DNA of 64,000 nucleotides from NCBI GenBank assembly GCA_964492715.1, contig CAZBLK010000005.1, positions 51,593 through 115,592 on the forward strand, read 5' to 3'. The position numbers and the translations under genes were made by a program. Shown here in pieces: positions 47,458-55,564 of the stretch. This DNA comes from CAZBLK01 sp964492715. Its GTDB lineage: Bacteria; Bacillota; Clostridia; Lachnospirales; WRBF01. The notes beneath the pieces are model-generated. The model searched no databases, had not been told where the DNA came from, and saw only the letters and a list, made by a program, of their open reading frames with translations. Position 1 is the stretch's first letter. Every line of letters begins with the position of its first letter.

Positions 47458-48897
47458 TTAGTTAATTATATACATATCCTTCTTAGCAGGTCTGCTATCA
47501 AGCTCTTTCTTCTTTTCCTCATAGCCAGGGCGTCCAAACAACGCATAAGTAGCATTCTTTCCTTCTTCAACACCTGGTTGGTCAAAAGCGTTAATGTTCA
47601 TAAGCTCGCCTGCAAAAGCAGTTGCTACTTCAAACAAGTAAAGAAGCTCTCCAAGTGTAAACTCGTTTACTTCTGGAAGTGTAATTGTCATGTTCATTTT
47701 GCCACTCTTTAAAAGGGCATACTCTGTAGCCATTTGCTCATACTGAATAAGCTGGTTTTGTGTTACGCCGCCCAAAAAGCCAAGTGACGGAATGTCGCCG
47801 TAAATTTTTGGAATTTTAATTTCTGCCTTGTAATGTTCAACGCCAAGGAAAACAACAAGCTTATCAAAAGGCCCTTCAGTGTAAAGCTGAACTTGAGAAT
47901 GTTGGTCTGTTACACCTAAAGCTTTAATTGGGGTTGGCCCAACGTTTACAACGTTACCGTCATTGTCAAGCTTTTTGCCCAAAGATTCAGCCCAAAGCTG
48001 TGCGTACCAGTCCGAAATGTATTTAAGCGAATCAGCGTATGGCATCATAACAGACATTGGCTTGCCTTTTTCCATTGCAATGTAATTTAAAATTGCAAAG
48101 ATGTACGCTGGGTTTTTGTAAATGTCGTCGTTTTTGCAAAGCTCGTCCATAAAGGCAGCACCTGCAAGCATTTCTTCAATGTCAACTCCGCAAAAAGCCG
48201 CTGGCAAAAGCCCAACAGGTGTAAGCTCGGAAAAACGCCCGCCTACGTCTGACGGAATTATAAATGTTTTGTAGCCTTCTTCTTTAGCAATTTTTATAAG
48301 GTTGCCTTTTTCGCTGTCCGTTGTGCAAACAATGTGCTTTTTAGATTCTTCCTTGCCAAGCACTTCTTCAAGCATTTCCTTAATAATCATAAACTGCGAC
48401 ATAGTTTCTGACGTGCTGCCCGACTTTGAAATTACATTAAACACCGAGTTTTTAATGTCAACTACATCAAAAAGGTAGTGCAGCTTTTCTGGGTCTACGT
48501 TGTCGGCAACGTAAAGGCGTGGGAAGCCGCCACGCCTAATGCGTGGAAGTTCGTTGTAAAACGGGTGGTTAATAGCTTGCTGTACAGCCATAGGCCCCAA
48601 AGCCGAGCCGCCAATGCCCAAAACTACAAACGCATCTATATTGTTTTTCGTTTCGTTTACGTATTCAAGTATTTCTTCAACAACGCTTTGTTGGTTGTAT
48701 GGCAAATTGCGCCACGCCATTTTTGCGTCACGCTTTTCTTTCATTGCAACTTTTGACTTTTCAATTTTATCAGAAATTGCTTCAATGTCCGCTTGGGAAA
48801 TTCCTTCGTGACCAACAAATTCTGACATCATGTTGTTAAAATCTAGCTTTAGCTTCATTTGGTCTTTGAAATCTACTGCTTCGTATCTTTTAAACAT
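47458..48897 (-). CDS. pgi: Glucose-6-phosphate isomerase
   Basis: 479 residues. VLGIGGSALGPMAVQQA, FNVISKSGSTSETMSQF (sugar-phosphate loop), DVGGRFSELTPVGLLPAA and GVTDQHSQVQLYTEGP are SIS/PGI signatures. It interconverts glucose 6-phosphate and fructose 6-phosphate. AAAGGAG precedes ATG 48897. Transcribed alone, with the bidirectional terminator after it. With glgCD it links glycogen to glycolysis. Confidence 0.96.
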   Translation of the reverse strand: MFKRYEAVDFKDQMKLKLDFNNMMSEFVGHEGISQADIEAISDKIEKSKVAMKEKRDAKMAWRNLPYNQQSVVEEILEYVNETKNNIDAFVVLGIGGSALGPMAVQQAINHPFYNELPRIRRGGFPRLYVADNVDPEKLHYLFDVVDIKNSVFNVISKSGSTSETMSQFMIIKEMLEEVLGKEESKKHIVCTTDSEKGNLIKIAKEEGYKTFIIPSDVGGRFSELTPVGLLPAAFCGVDIEEMLAGAAFMDELCKNDDIYKNPAYIFAILNYIAMEKGKPMSVMMPYADSLKYISDWYAQLWAESLGKKLDNDGNVVNVGPTPIKALGVTDQHSQVQLYTEGPFDKLVVFLGVEHYKAEIKIPKIYGDIPSLGFLGGVTQNQLIQYEQMATEYALLKSGKMNMTITLPEVNEFTLGELLYLFEVATAFAGELMNINAFDQPGVEEGKNATYALFGRPGYEEKKKELDSRPAKKDMYIIN

Positions 48898-48951
48898 AGT
48901 TATCGCTCCTTTATAATTTAGCTCTACCGCATTTTAGTGCTTATGCGAAAC

Positions 48952-50094
48952 TTAACTTCCTATTTCTTCAAGGCTTTCAAAGGTGTAGCCTTGCTCACGA
49001 ATGGAGTCTATAATGTTGGGCAAAGCTTCGGTGTTTGACTGCGACACTGCATGTAATAAGATTATGCTGCCATTGTGCAAATTATCCATAACAGTGTTGT
49101 ATGCTACTTCTTTTCCTGGCTGGTCATCGACAAGCCAGTCTTTGTATGCAAAGCTCCAAAAAAATGTCTTGTAGCCTAGGCTGTCGGAAACAGCAAGCGA
49201 GTGTGCGCTGTACACGCCGCCAGGCGGACGAACAATTTTGGGCATTTCCATTTGTGTTACTTCTTTAAAATATTCTGCCGTTTCATTAAGCTCTGCAACA
49301 ATTTCCTCGTCGGAAAGCGTTGGAAATTCTTTGTGTGTTACAGAATGGTTGCCAACTAAGTGCCCTTCGGAAACCATACGCTTAACAAGCCCTTGGTTTG
49401 ACTTAATGTACGGCTTTGTAACAAAAAAAGCGGCTTGAACGTTTTTTTCCAAAAGAACGTCAAGAATTTTTTCAGTATAACCGTTTTCGTAGCCTTCGTC
49501 AAATGTTAAATAAACGACTTTTTGGCTAATATCACCTAAATAATGTCCGTTTAGCTCCCTAATGTCAAAATCCTTTTGGGCGGTTGGCGGCTGGTGGTTT
49601 TTGTTTTTATTAAGATACCAGTTTGTGCTAGTTTTTAAAAAACTGCCGTTGCCGTCAAGCGGGCTGCCGTAGTTTCCTGTGTACGGTGAAATTATGTCGC
49701 TTGGTAAATCAAGCATTCCAACTTTGCGCAACGGAACATCAAGCGGTGTTATTTCTTCTTGCTCTGCTTCACCTTCTGGCTCTTCTGTTTCCAATTCCGT
49801 TGGTTCCGGAGTTGGAGTAGGAGAAGGCGTTGGCTTAGGTGTTGGCGTAGCCGTTGGTTTTTCCGTTTCGTTTGTTGTTATGCTGCTTGTTGCGCTTTCT
49901 TGTGCCAAAGCACCTGTTGGCTGTGGCTCAATGGGCTTTTCGCCGCTTACGTAAAACCTCAAACCAATTACAACAGCTAAAACCGCAAAAGAGGCAACTA
50001 CAAGCACTTCCAAAAGACTTGTGTTTGGTGCTTTCTTGCGTCTTCTTTTAGAAGGCTTTCTTGTTTGTTGTGTACGACTTTGTTGATTATCCAT
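48952..50094 (-). CDS. pdaA: PdaA-type polysaccharide deacetylase with Pro/Thr-rich linker
   Basis: 380 residues. Basic N-terminus, membrane anchor at about 27-47, a Pro/Thr/Glu-rich linker at about 80-115 (PTATPTPKPTPSPTPTPEPT), then the NodB domain: TFDEGYENGYT (D199, E200), NHSVTH (H250, H254), RPPGG near 289 and ILLHAVS. The TFDEGYE variant and IRELNGHYLGDISQKVVYL match PdaA, which makes muramic-delta-lactam in spore cortex. ATG 50094 follows GAGGTTAAC. Other deacetylase roles are possible, but the motif set is PdaA-like. Confidence 0.85.
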   Translation of the reverse strand: MDNQQSRTQQTRKPSKRRRKKAPNTSLLEVLVVASFAVLAVVIGLRFYVSGEKPIEPQPTGALAQESATSSITTNETEKPTATPTPKPTPSPTPTPEPTELETEEPEGEAEQEEITPLDVPLRKVGMLDLPSDIISPYTGNYGSPLDGNGSFLKTSTNWYLNKNKNHQPPTAQKDFDIRELNGHYLGDISQKVVYLTFDEGYENGYTEKILDVLLEKNVQAAFFVTKPYIKSNQGLVKRMVSEGHLVGNHSVTHKEFPTLSDEEIVAELNETAEYFKEVTQMEMPKIVRPPGGVYSAHSLAVSDSLGYKTFFWSFAYKDWLVDDQPGKEVAYNTVMDNLHNGSIILLHAVSQSNTEALPNIIDSIREQGYTFESLEEIGS

Positions 50095-50106
50095 GTTAAC
50101 CTCGAC

Positions 50107-50170
50107 TTACAGCAATTCAGCTAAGCATTTGGCTTCCATCTGCCAATATCTTAAACCGGATTTACTATAT
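50107..50170. repeat. Foldback-type repeat, family C copy 3
   Basis: TTACAGCAATTCAGCTAAGC, ATTTGGCTTCCATCTGCCAA, TATCTTAAACCGG. The start and the core agree with copy 1 at 10809. Confidence 0.55.
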
Positions 50171-50256
50171 TAATAACATTCTTACCATTTTATTTTAACA
50201 TATATTACAAAATAAATCACTACCTTTTGAATTATTCGCCACAAAAATAAGAAAAT

Positions 50257-50285
50257 TTTACCTTTGCTTATTTACATGTTATAAT
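50257..50285 (+). promoter_or_regulatory. Promoter of the glycosyltransferase gene
   Basis: TTTACC (50257-50262), 17-bp spacer, TATAAT (50280-50285), about 45 bp before the start codon. Confidence 0.5.
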
Positions 50286-50330
50286 GAAGGTGAATCATAC
50301 CTTTGGGGTTTTTGAAAGGACGAATTAATT

Positions 50331-51779
50331 TTGACAAAGCCACTTTTAAGTTTGTTTTCTGTGTTTTTTACTGCCGCTTTTTCGCTTGTGCTTTTGCTTA
50401 TATTGATTAAATTTGGCGTGGGTTTTATTGCGTTTTCCGCACTACCATTTTTGGGAATGTTCATACTAAAAAACAAATTCCGCTTTGAAAAAAGAATAAG
50501 CTTTGCATGGGTTTTGTTTGTATGCTCTTTTGCAATTCGTTTGATAATTGTTGTTCTTTTAAACCCTCCTGTTGTAATGGACTTTTTGTCAATGCTTAAC
50601 GGCTCGTGGGCTTTTTCAAAGGGGGATTATTCTTTTACGTCAAACATTTATTATGTGCTTTGGGGGTACCAACTACCGTTTACAGTTTGGCAAGGGTTGC
50701 TTTTAAAGCTTGTTCCAGACATCTTTTTTTTAAAGGTTGTAAACTGCTTTTTGTCAGCAGGTGTAAACGTGCTTATTTACTTAATTGCAAAAGAGCTTTA
50801 TTCCGAAGAAGGTGCAAAGTTTACTTCTTTGCTTTACATGGTTTTTATGTCGCCGCTTTCGTTGATGCCTGTTTTAACAAACCAACATGTTTCGGCGTTT
50901 TTTATTGTGCTTGCTGTTTATGTTTTTGTTTCGCAAAAGTTACGGCTTAGGTTTTTTGCAAAGGCTTTTGTTTGCGGTGCTTTAATTTCAGTAGGAAACC
51001 TAATGCGCCCAGAGGGTATTGTTGTTTTAACAGCATTTGCTGCGTATTTTGTTTTTGAAATAATTAAGGATTTTAGCAAAGCTAATTTTAGAAAAGTTAT
51101 TATTACAGCATTTTCATTGTTTGTTGGGTTTTCTGTTGTTAACATTGCTGTTGACAGCGCAGTTAAGCTTTCTTCATTAAATGAAAAGGGAATTAAAAAC
51201 GAAAACAGTTTGTGGAAGTTTGCCGAAGGTTTAAACCTTGAAAGCGGCGGAATGTTTTCTATGCAAGACTACACTGCAATGTTAGAAATTGTAGAAAGAA
51301 ACGGTGGAATAAACGAGGAACTTTTAAATTACGAGCGCAAGCTTATAGATATGCGGCTTAAAGCTTCTTTAACGGACTTTGCAAAGTTGTTTAAAAAGAA
51401 AGTTGAAGTTATGTGGGTTAAGTGTGATTTAAGCTGGGGTTTTGCCGAAGTTTACAATACGGAAAAGGTGATTGGGCTAATTTCGGGTGCAAAGCTTTAC
51501 AGGGTTTTAGAAGTTTTTGACACTGCTGTTCGTTTTACTTTTGTTTTTCTTTCTGTTTTGGCTGGCATAAGAGTTTTTTGGTTAAAGGAAGCAAAGGCAG
51601 ACTATCGTTTTTTAATTCCAGCGTTTATAACATTTGCAGCTTTTTGTGTGTTTTTAATTATTGAAGTGCAGGAAAGGTACGCTTATTTGCCGTATATTTT
51701 TATTTCAATAAATGCGGCGTGGGGAATTGAAACAATTAAGACTATAAGACCGAATTTGAAAAGGCTATTAATAAAATAG
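50331..51779 (+). CDS. GT-C membrane glycosyltransferase (family 39-like)
   Basis: 482 residues with about ten to twelve membrane segments. The first loop after a membrane pair (LNPPVVMDFLSMLNGSWAFSKGDYSF) carries the acidic residues typical of GT-C enzymes, and LMRPEGIVVLTA and VQERYAYLPYIFISI are family-39-like. It probably transfers a sugar from a polyprenyl-phosphate donor outside the membrane. TTG 50331 is the start (GAAAGGACG upstream). It stands alone after pdaA; the acceptor is unknown. Confidence 0.72.
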   Translation: MTKPLLSLFSVFFTAAFSLVLLLILIKFGVGFIAFSALPFLGMFILKNKFRFEKRISFAWVLFVCSFAIRLIIVVLLNPPVVMDFLSMLNGSWAFSKGDYSFTSNIYYVLWGYQLPFTVWQGLLLKLVPDIFFLKVVNCFLSAGVNVLIYLIAKELYSEEGAKFTSLLYMVFMSPLSLMPVLTNQHVSAFFIVLAVYVFVSQKLRLRFFAKAFVCGALISVGNLMRPEGIVVLTAFAAYFVFEIIKDFSKANFRKVIITAFSLFVGFSVVNIAVDSAVKLSSLNEKGIKNENSLWKFAEGLNLESGGMFSMQDYTAMLEIVERNGGINEELLNYERKLIDMRLKASLTDFAKLFKKKVEVMWVKCDLSWGFAEVYNTEKVIGLISGAKLYRVLEVFDTAVRFTFVFLSVLAGIRVFWLKEAKADYRFLIPAFITFAAFCVFLIIEVQERYAYLPYIFISINAAWGIETIKTIRPNLKRLLIK

Positions 51780-51894
51780 AAATAATATATTTATACCTAA
51801 AAAAGCAGACGAAACCGTCCGCTTGTTTTGCAAAAATGCTTTTCGTGAAAAAGTTATGTCAAAAAAATGAATTCAAAATAATTGTGCTATGTTC

Positions 51895-52191
51895 CTAAAT
51901 GTAGTCGTCTTCAGAACCTAAACTGCCATCGTCAGATAAAAGCGCCATTTCATATTTCTCAAGGACATACGCTTGAATTTTCTCACGAGTAGTTGAGTTA
52001 ATAGGATGTGCAATGTCCCTAAACTCGCCGTCCATAGTTTTGCGGCTTGGCATTGCAATAAAAAGTCCTTTGTCACCTTCAATAACCTTAATGTCATGTA
52101 CTACAAATTCGTTGTCAAACGTTACTGACACAACAGCCTTCATCTTCCCATCTTTGTTAACTTTTCTTACACGCACATCAGTAATCTCCAT
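51895..52191 (-). CDS. spoVG: SpoVG, RNA-binding regulator
   Basis: 98 residues. MEITDVRVRKVNKDGKMKAVVSVTFDNEFVVHDIKVIEG, FIAMPSRKTMDGEFRDIAHPI and the helical end are the SpoVG family from start to end. It is a small nucleic-acid-binding protein that affects sporulation, septation and virulence gene expression. GAGAGGGG precedes ATG 52191; an inverted repeat (TTAGCTGC/GCAGTTAA at 52214-52232) lies in its leader. Confidence 0.96.
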   Translation of the reverse strand: MEITDVRVRKVNKDGKMKAVVSVTFDNEFVVHDIKVIEGDKGLFIAMPSRKTMDGEFRDIAHPINSTTREKIQAYVLEKYEMALLSDDGSLGSEDDYI

Positions 52192-52827
52192 AGCAATTCC
52201 CCTCTCATGTAACTTAGCTGCACAGCAGTTAATAAAATGGCCTGTAATTATGGAAATAAAAATTATGTAAGTTTGCTATAAAGCATTTCCGAAATATTTG
52301 AATTTTTATTTTCAAATAAAAAATTACAGACATAACACTGTGTTTCATGTAGTAGTTGTTAACGTGCTTGCTTAATTAATTTACAAATAGCAACAAGCAT
52401 TTTGCGGCGCAGTATATACAAATGGAAAAAAGCAAATGGTTTAGGCAACTAATAATAAAGTAACCAACAAACATTTGTTTTACCTATGTATAAAAAGTAT
52501 AAAAGTTAAATTGCACCACAGCGAAAACAAAACTAATTACAAATTACAAACATGGTGATAAGAAACAAAGGAGTGTGGCAGATAATTCGTAATTATTTAA
52601 GCGTTTATTAAACCATGAACTAATGATTATTAAACACTGTACAGACGGATAATGCAATTATAAATCATAGTTTTGAAAATGTAAAGACCAGATTTTAATT
52701 TTAAACATAAATTGACAAAAAATAAATACGAATGTGACATAATGCGCCACAAACTTGTCATTTTACAAGCCACATTTCTGTGATTTGTAAAATGACAGTA
52801 GTTAGAAGTAAGGTATACATAGCTTTT
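52192..52827. other. 636-bp AT-rich gene-free stretch
   Basis: It contains the spoVG leader hairpin (52214-52232) and a 13-bp perfect inverted repeat TGTCATTTTACAA (52756-52768) / TTGTAAAATGACA (52785-52797) with extra CAC/GTG pairs inside. The latter has no T tract, so a protein-binding or small-RNA role is as likely as termination. I see no ORF with a ribosome-binding site and no known riboswitch motif. Confidence 0.5.
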
Positions 52828-53247
52828 TTATAATTTTTTGTTTGCCACAGGTACAAAATTCCCCTGTTTAAACTTTTGCTCTTTAGAATGGATAATTAAA
52901 AAAGAAATTAACATTAGTACAAGCCCTGCTATAAAACCATAAAATTCGTTTCCGCTTTGTACGCCAAAGAAAAGTGAGCCGTAATAACCTCCCAAAATCC
53001 CAGCAAGCAAAAAAGCGCACGGAATGCCGTACATTATTGTAACAGCTTTTAAAAAGTCGGAGTTTTCCAATTCAATGTTTACCCAGTCATTAACATTTGC
53101 ACCGCAAAGATTTTTTGCGTTTACAAACATGTCACTGCTTTGCATACCTGCTGTGCAAACTCTGCACTTTGCACAAGCTTCTGTTCTTGTAAGCCTTACA
53201 GTTAAAACATCGTCTTTTATGTCAATTACTTGACCTCGTTCACCCAT
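52828..53247 (-). CDS. RseC/MucC-like membrane protein
   Basis: 139 residues. Cys-rich N-terminal domain (TEACAKCRVCTAGM) and two membrane segments (about 70-90 and 100-120) are the RseC/SoxR-reducing-system family. In Proteobacteria RseC belongs to the Rsx/RNF-associated system; clostridial members often sit apart or near RNF genes and their role is unknown. It is transcribed from a promoter at 53475-53502 with a leader of about 220 bases, which is long for such a gene. Confidence 0.85.
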   Translation of the reverse strand: MGERGQVIDIKDDVLTVRLTRTEACAKCRVCTAGMQSSDMFVNAKNLCGANVNDWVNIELENSDFLKAVTIMYGIPCAFLLAGILGGYYGSLFFGVQSGNEFYGFIAGLVLMLISFLIIHSKEQKFKQGNFVPVANKKL

Positions 53248-53502
53248 TTTTTCACCTCAAAAAATTCCAAGTAAAAGAAAAAAGACTCTGCCGAGCCGTA
53301 TTCTAAGAAGGTTTAAAACCATTTTTGAAGTGGTTAAGCCCTTTGACATTTGTGTTTCCGTAACAAATGAACGGTGTACATACCCTGAAAAAGAGAACTG
53401 TTATCCCATAAAATAGCTGTTGGTTATAAACATTTCGTTAACTCGCACTCGGAAGAAATCTTTTTATTAATTTAATTATACCGCAGTTTCGACAAAATGC
53501 AA
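53248..53502 (-). promoter_or_regulatory. Promoter and long leader of the RseC-like gene
   Basis: On the minus strand TTGCAT (53502-53497), 16-bp spacer, TATAAT (53480-53475), giving about 220 bases of leader with several GC-containing segments (CCGAGTGCGAG, GGGATAACAGTT, ACGGCTCGGCAGAGTCTTTTTT). The last has a T tract and may be an attenuator or the end of a small RNA. I do not recognise a known riboswitch, 6S or SRP RNA. Confidence 0.4.
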
Positions 53503-53514
53503 TAGAAAATTTAA

Positions 53515-53561
53515 TTGACAAATTTATATATTTTGGTAAAATACATAGTAATACTATGTAT
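53515..53561 (+). promoter_or_regulatory. padR promoter with palindromic operator
   Basis: TTGACA (53515-53520), 16-bp spacer, TAAAAT (53537-53542). ATACATAGTA (53541-53550), centre A, TACTATGTAT (53552-53561) is a perfect 21-bp palindrome overlapping the -10 box. ATAC/GTAT half sites fit PadR operators, so autoregulation is likely. Confidence 0.72.
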
Positions 53562-53579
53562 TGCTATAGGAGGTATTAA

Positions 53580-53921
53580 ATGGCTATTAATAAAGAACTA
53601 TTAAAAGGAAGTACAACTTTGCTTATTTTAAATTTGCTAAGCAATGAGGAAATGTACGGCTATCAAATTACCAAAAAACTTGAGGTGCTTTCTGACAAAA
53701 CGTTTTGCTTAAAGGAAGGGACACTTTACCCAATTTTGCACAAGCTGGAAAAAGAAAAGTTAATTGAAAGTTATATTGAAGAAACAGAGTCGGCTAGAAA
53801 AAGAAAGTATTACAAAATTACGAAAGGCGGTTTAAAGGTGCTTTCTGAAAAAAAGGCGGAGTGGAGCTTGTTTTCAAACGCAATTAATAAAGTTATCGGA
53901 GGGGCGAATTATGCAAGATAA
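53580..53921 (+). CDS. PadR-family regulator
   Basis: 113 residues. KGSTTLLILNLLSNEEMYGYQITKKL ... LKEGTLYPILHKLEKEKLIESY ... RKYYKITKGGLKVL is a standard PadR winged helix. AGGAGG precedes ATG 53580. It overlaps the next gene by 11 bp; PadR proteins are commonly coupled to membrane proteins bearing a DUF1700/HAAS-type prefix, as here, and repress them. Confidence 0.92.
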   Translation: MAINKELLKGSTTLLILNLLSNEEMYGYQITKKLEVLSDKTFCLKEGTLYPILHKLEKEKLIESYIEETESARKRKYYKITKGGLKVLSEKKAEWSLFSNAINKVIGGANYAR

Positions 53922-55341
53922 AAGTCACAGCACCCAATGTGAAAATAGTTCTAGGGATAATTTTATAAATTCTCTTTGCAAAGAAATTAAAAGAAAGGAA
54001 GTTAGGCAAGCAATTGCAAACGAGTTTGAGGCGCATATTGATGACTTGACGACTGAGCTTGTGGAAAGTGGAATGTCGGTCGAAGCGGCAACGCAAGAAG
54101 CTGTAAAGCGCATGGGAAGCCCTGTTGAGATTGGTGCAGACTTAAACAAAACTTATAAGCCGATAATTGAATGGTCGCTTTTAATTATTACGCCTATTTT
54201 GGTTTTGGGTGGAACATTTATTCTTGCCTTTATAAACGGAATTAGCGATTATAAATTTGCGGAGCAAAATTATTTTTGGGGTTCTATGGCGTTTGGTGCA
54301 GTTGCCTTCTTAATTGCATTTTTCATGGATTATAAGAAGCTTGAAGCTTTATGTATTCCAATTTTTGCAGTTTTTTTCCTTGTAGGTATTTTGGGGCAAT
54401 GCAGGCGTGTGGGCAACTACATATCCTTAGATGTTTTTTATGGTAAAAATATATTAATACCTATTTTTCTTGTAATTGTAATGCCACTTTTAATTGCATT
54501 TGCAGGGCTTATAAAATGGTTTGCCACATGTAGCTTAAATAACTCAGTTTTAGTTACTATTATCAAAGGGAACAAAAGCTATAACTTAAAGATGGGAAAG
54601 TTGTTTGACTTTGGGTTTACTGTGCTTATTTCCGCATTTACGTTTTTTATTCTTCTTATTTTTCCAGCGATTTCATTTACAATGTTGCTTGGGGCTGCTT
54701 TTTTAGCTATGCTAACTATTGGAATTATCGAAAGCAAAGTTTTAAAAAATAAATTTAAGTATATGCTTACGTTGTACGGTGGAGCATTTGCTGTTTTGTG
54801 CTTGGTTTTGTATAAAGTTGTTGGTTCTGTTGGTTATCTTAGGGATAGGCTGCTATTTTTTTTAAACCCCGAAGCATATGCAACAACAGGAGGGTATCAA
54901 ACAAATATGGCAAGAACATTTCTTCAAGCATCAAAACTTTTTGGCAAAGTGGAAGTTTCTTTTTTAGGTGAATCTAGGACAGTTGTGCAAAGTGTACCTA
55001 TGTTTTTTACCGACTACATATTCACCACAATAGTAGCTACTTTTGGCTGGTTTTTTGCCGCCGCTTTAATTGCACTTTTACTCATATTTATTTGGCGAAT
55101 TGCTGCATCGACTTTGAAAATTTCTGACATATATGGTAAAATTTTAACAATTGGAATTTGTACTGTTTTTGCAGTTCAAATTGTTATAAATGTGCTAGTT
55201 GGGCTTACGCTTTTTCCAGCGGTTTCAATTGTTTTGCCGTTTATTTCATACGGACAATACAGTTTTATTGGCAACATGTTTTTGGTGGGGTTACTTCTTG
55301 GAATTTATAGGCGGAAAAACCTTGTTGTCGAAGTTGCGTAA
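53911..55341 (+). CDS. Membrane protein: HAAS/permease-prefix domain fused to a SEDS (FtsW/RodA)-like domain
   Basis: 476 residues. The first ~80 are a soluble helical prefix (VRQAIANEFEAHIDDLTTELVESGMSVEAATQEAVKRMGSPVEIG), the HAAS/DUF1700 type found with PadR partners. The rest has about ten membrane segments and a SEDS-like C-terminus: RDRLLFFLNPEAYATTGGYQ, FFTDYIF with D368 and LPFISYGQYSFIGNMFLVGLLLGIYRRKN. SEDS proteins are peptidoglycan glycosyltransferases; the Asp in the TDF(I/Y)F loop is the essential residue and is kept, while the following E-E pair is lost. It may be a specialised, PadR-controlled wall polymerase or a non-catalytic relative. Confidence 0.7.
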   Translation: MQDKSHSTQCENSSRDNFINSLCKEIKRKEVRQAIANEFEAHIDDLTTELVESGMSVEAATQEAVKRMGSPVEIGADLNKTYKPIIEWSLLIITPILVLGGTFILAFINGISDYKFAEQNYFWGSMAFGAVAFLIAFFMDYKKLEALCIPIFAVFFLVGILGQCRRVGNYISLDVFYGKNILIPIFLVIVMPLLIAFAGLIKWFATCSLNNSVLVTIIKGNKSYNLKMGKLFDFGFTVLISAFTFFILLIFPAISFTMLLGAAFLAMLTIGIIESKVLKNKFKYMLTLYGGAFAVLCLVLYKVVGSVGYLRDRLLFFLNPEAYATTGGYQTNMARTFLQASKLFGKVEVSFLGESRTVVQSVPMFFTDYIFTTIVATFGWFFAAALIALLLIFIWRIAASTLKISDIYGKILTIGICTVFAVQIVINVLVGLTLFPAVSIVLPFISYGQYSFIGNMFLVGLLLGIYRRKNLVVEVA

Positions 55342-55366
55342 TGAATGCTTAATAAATCAGATATAT

Positions 55367-55419
55367 AAAAAAAGTAGTGTTATTCTCTTGCAAAAGCTTT
55401 TGATAACACTGCTTTTTTT
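55367..55419 (+). terminator. Terminator of the padR-SEDS operon
   Basis: AAAAAAAGTAGTGTTAT (55367-55383) pairs with ATAACACTGCTTTTTTT (55403-55419) with one mismatch. Confidence 0.85.
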
Positions 55420-55485
55420 GTAATTTTTTAAATTTTGATAAATATATATCAATTTTTATCATTGTGATATGATGTAATAATTTTA

Positions 55486-55514
55486 TTGAAGATTTTGCGT
55501 TTATATGGTATAAT
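55486..55514 (+). promoter_or_regulatory. Promoter of the hut operon
   Basis: TTGAAG (55486-55491), 17-bp spacer, extended -10 TGGTATAAT ending at 55514, about 50 bp before hutH. AT-rich dyads (TGATA...TATCA near 55438-55455) lie upstream. No HutP-type or other known leader was recognised. Confidence 0.65.
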
Positions 55515-55564
55515 AAATCAATTGTAATATATGTATATAACTTTAAGATTATTGGGGGGATTAT

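Noticed and set aside
49679..49954. Gly/Val/Ser-rich plus-strand ORF
   Set aside because: It is the antisense of the Pro/Thr/Glu-rich linker of PdaA, whose biased codons create an open frame.
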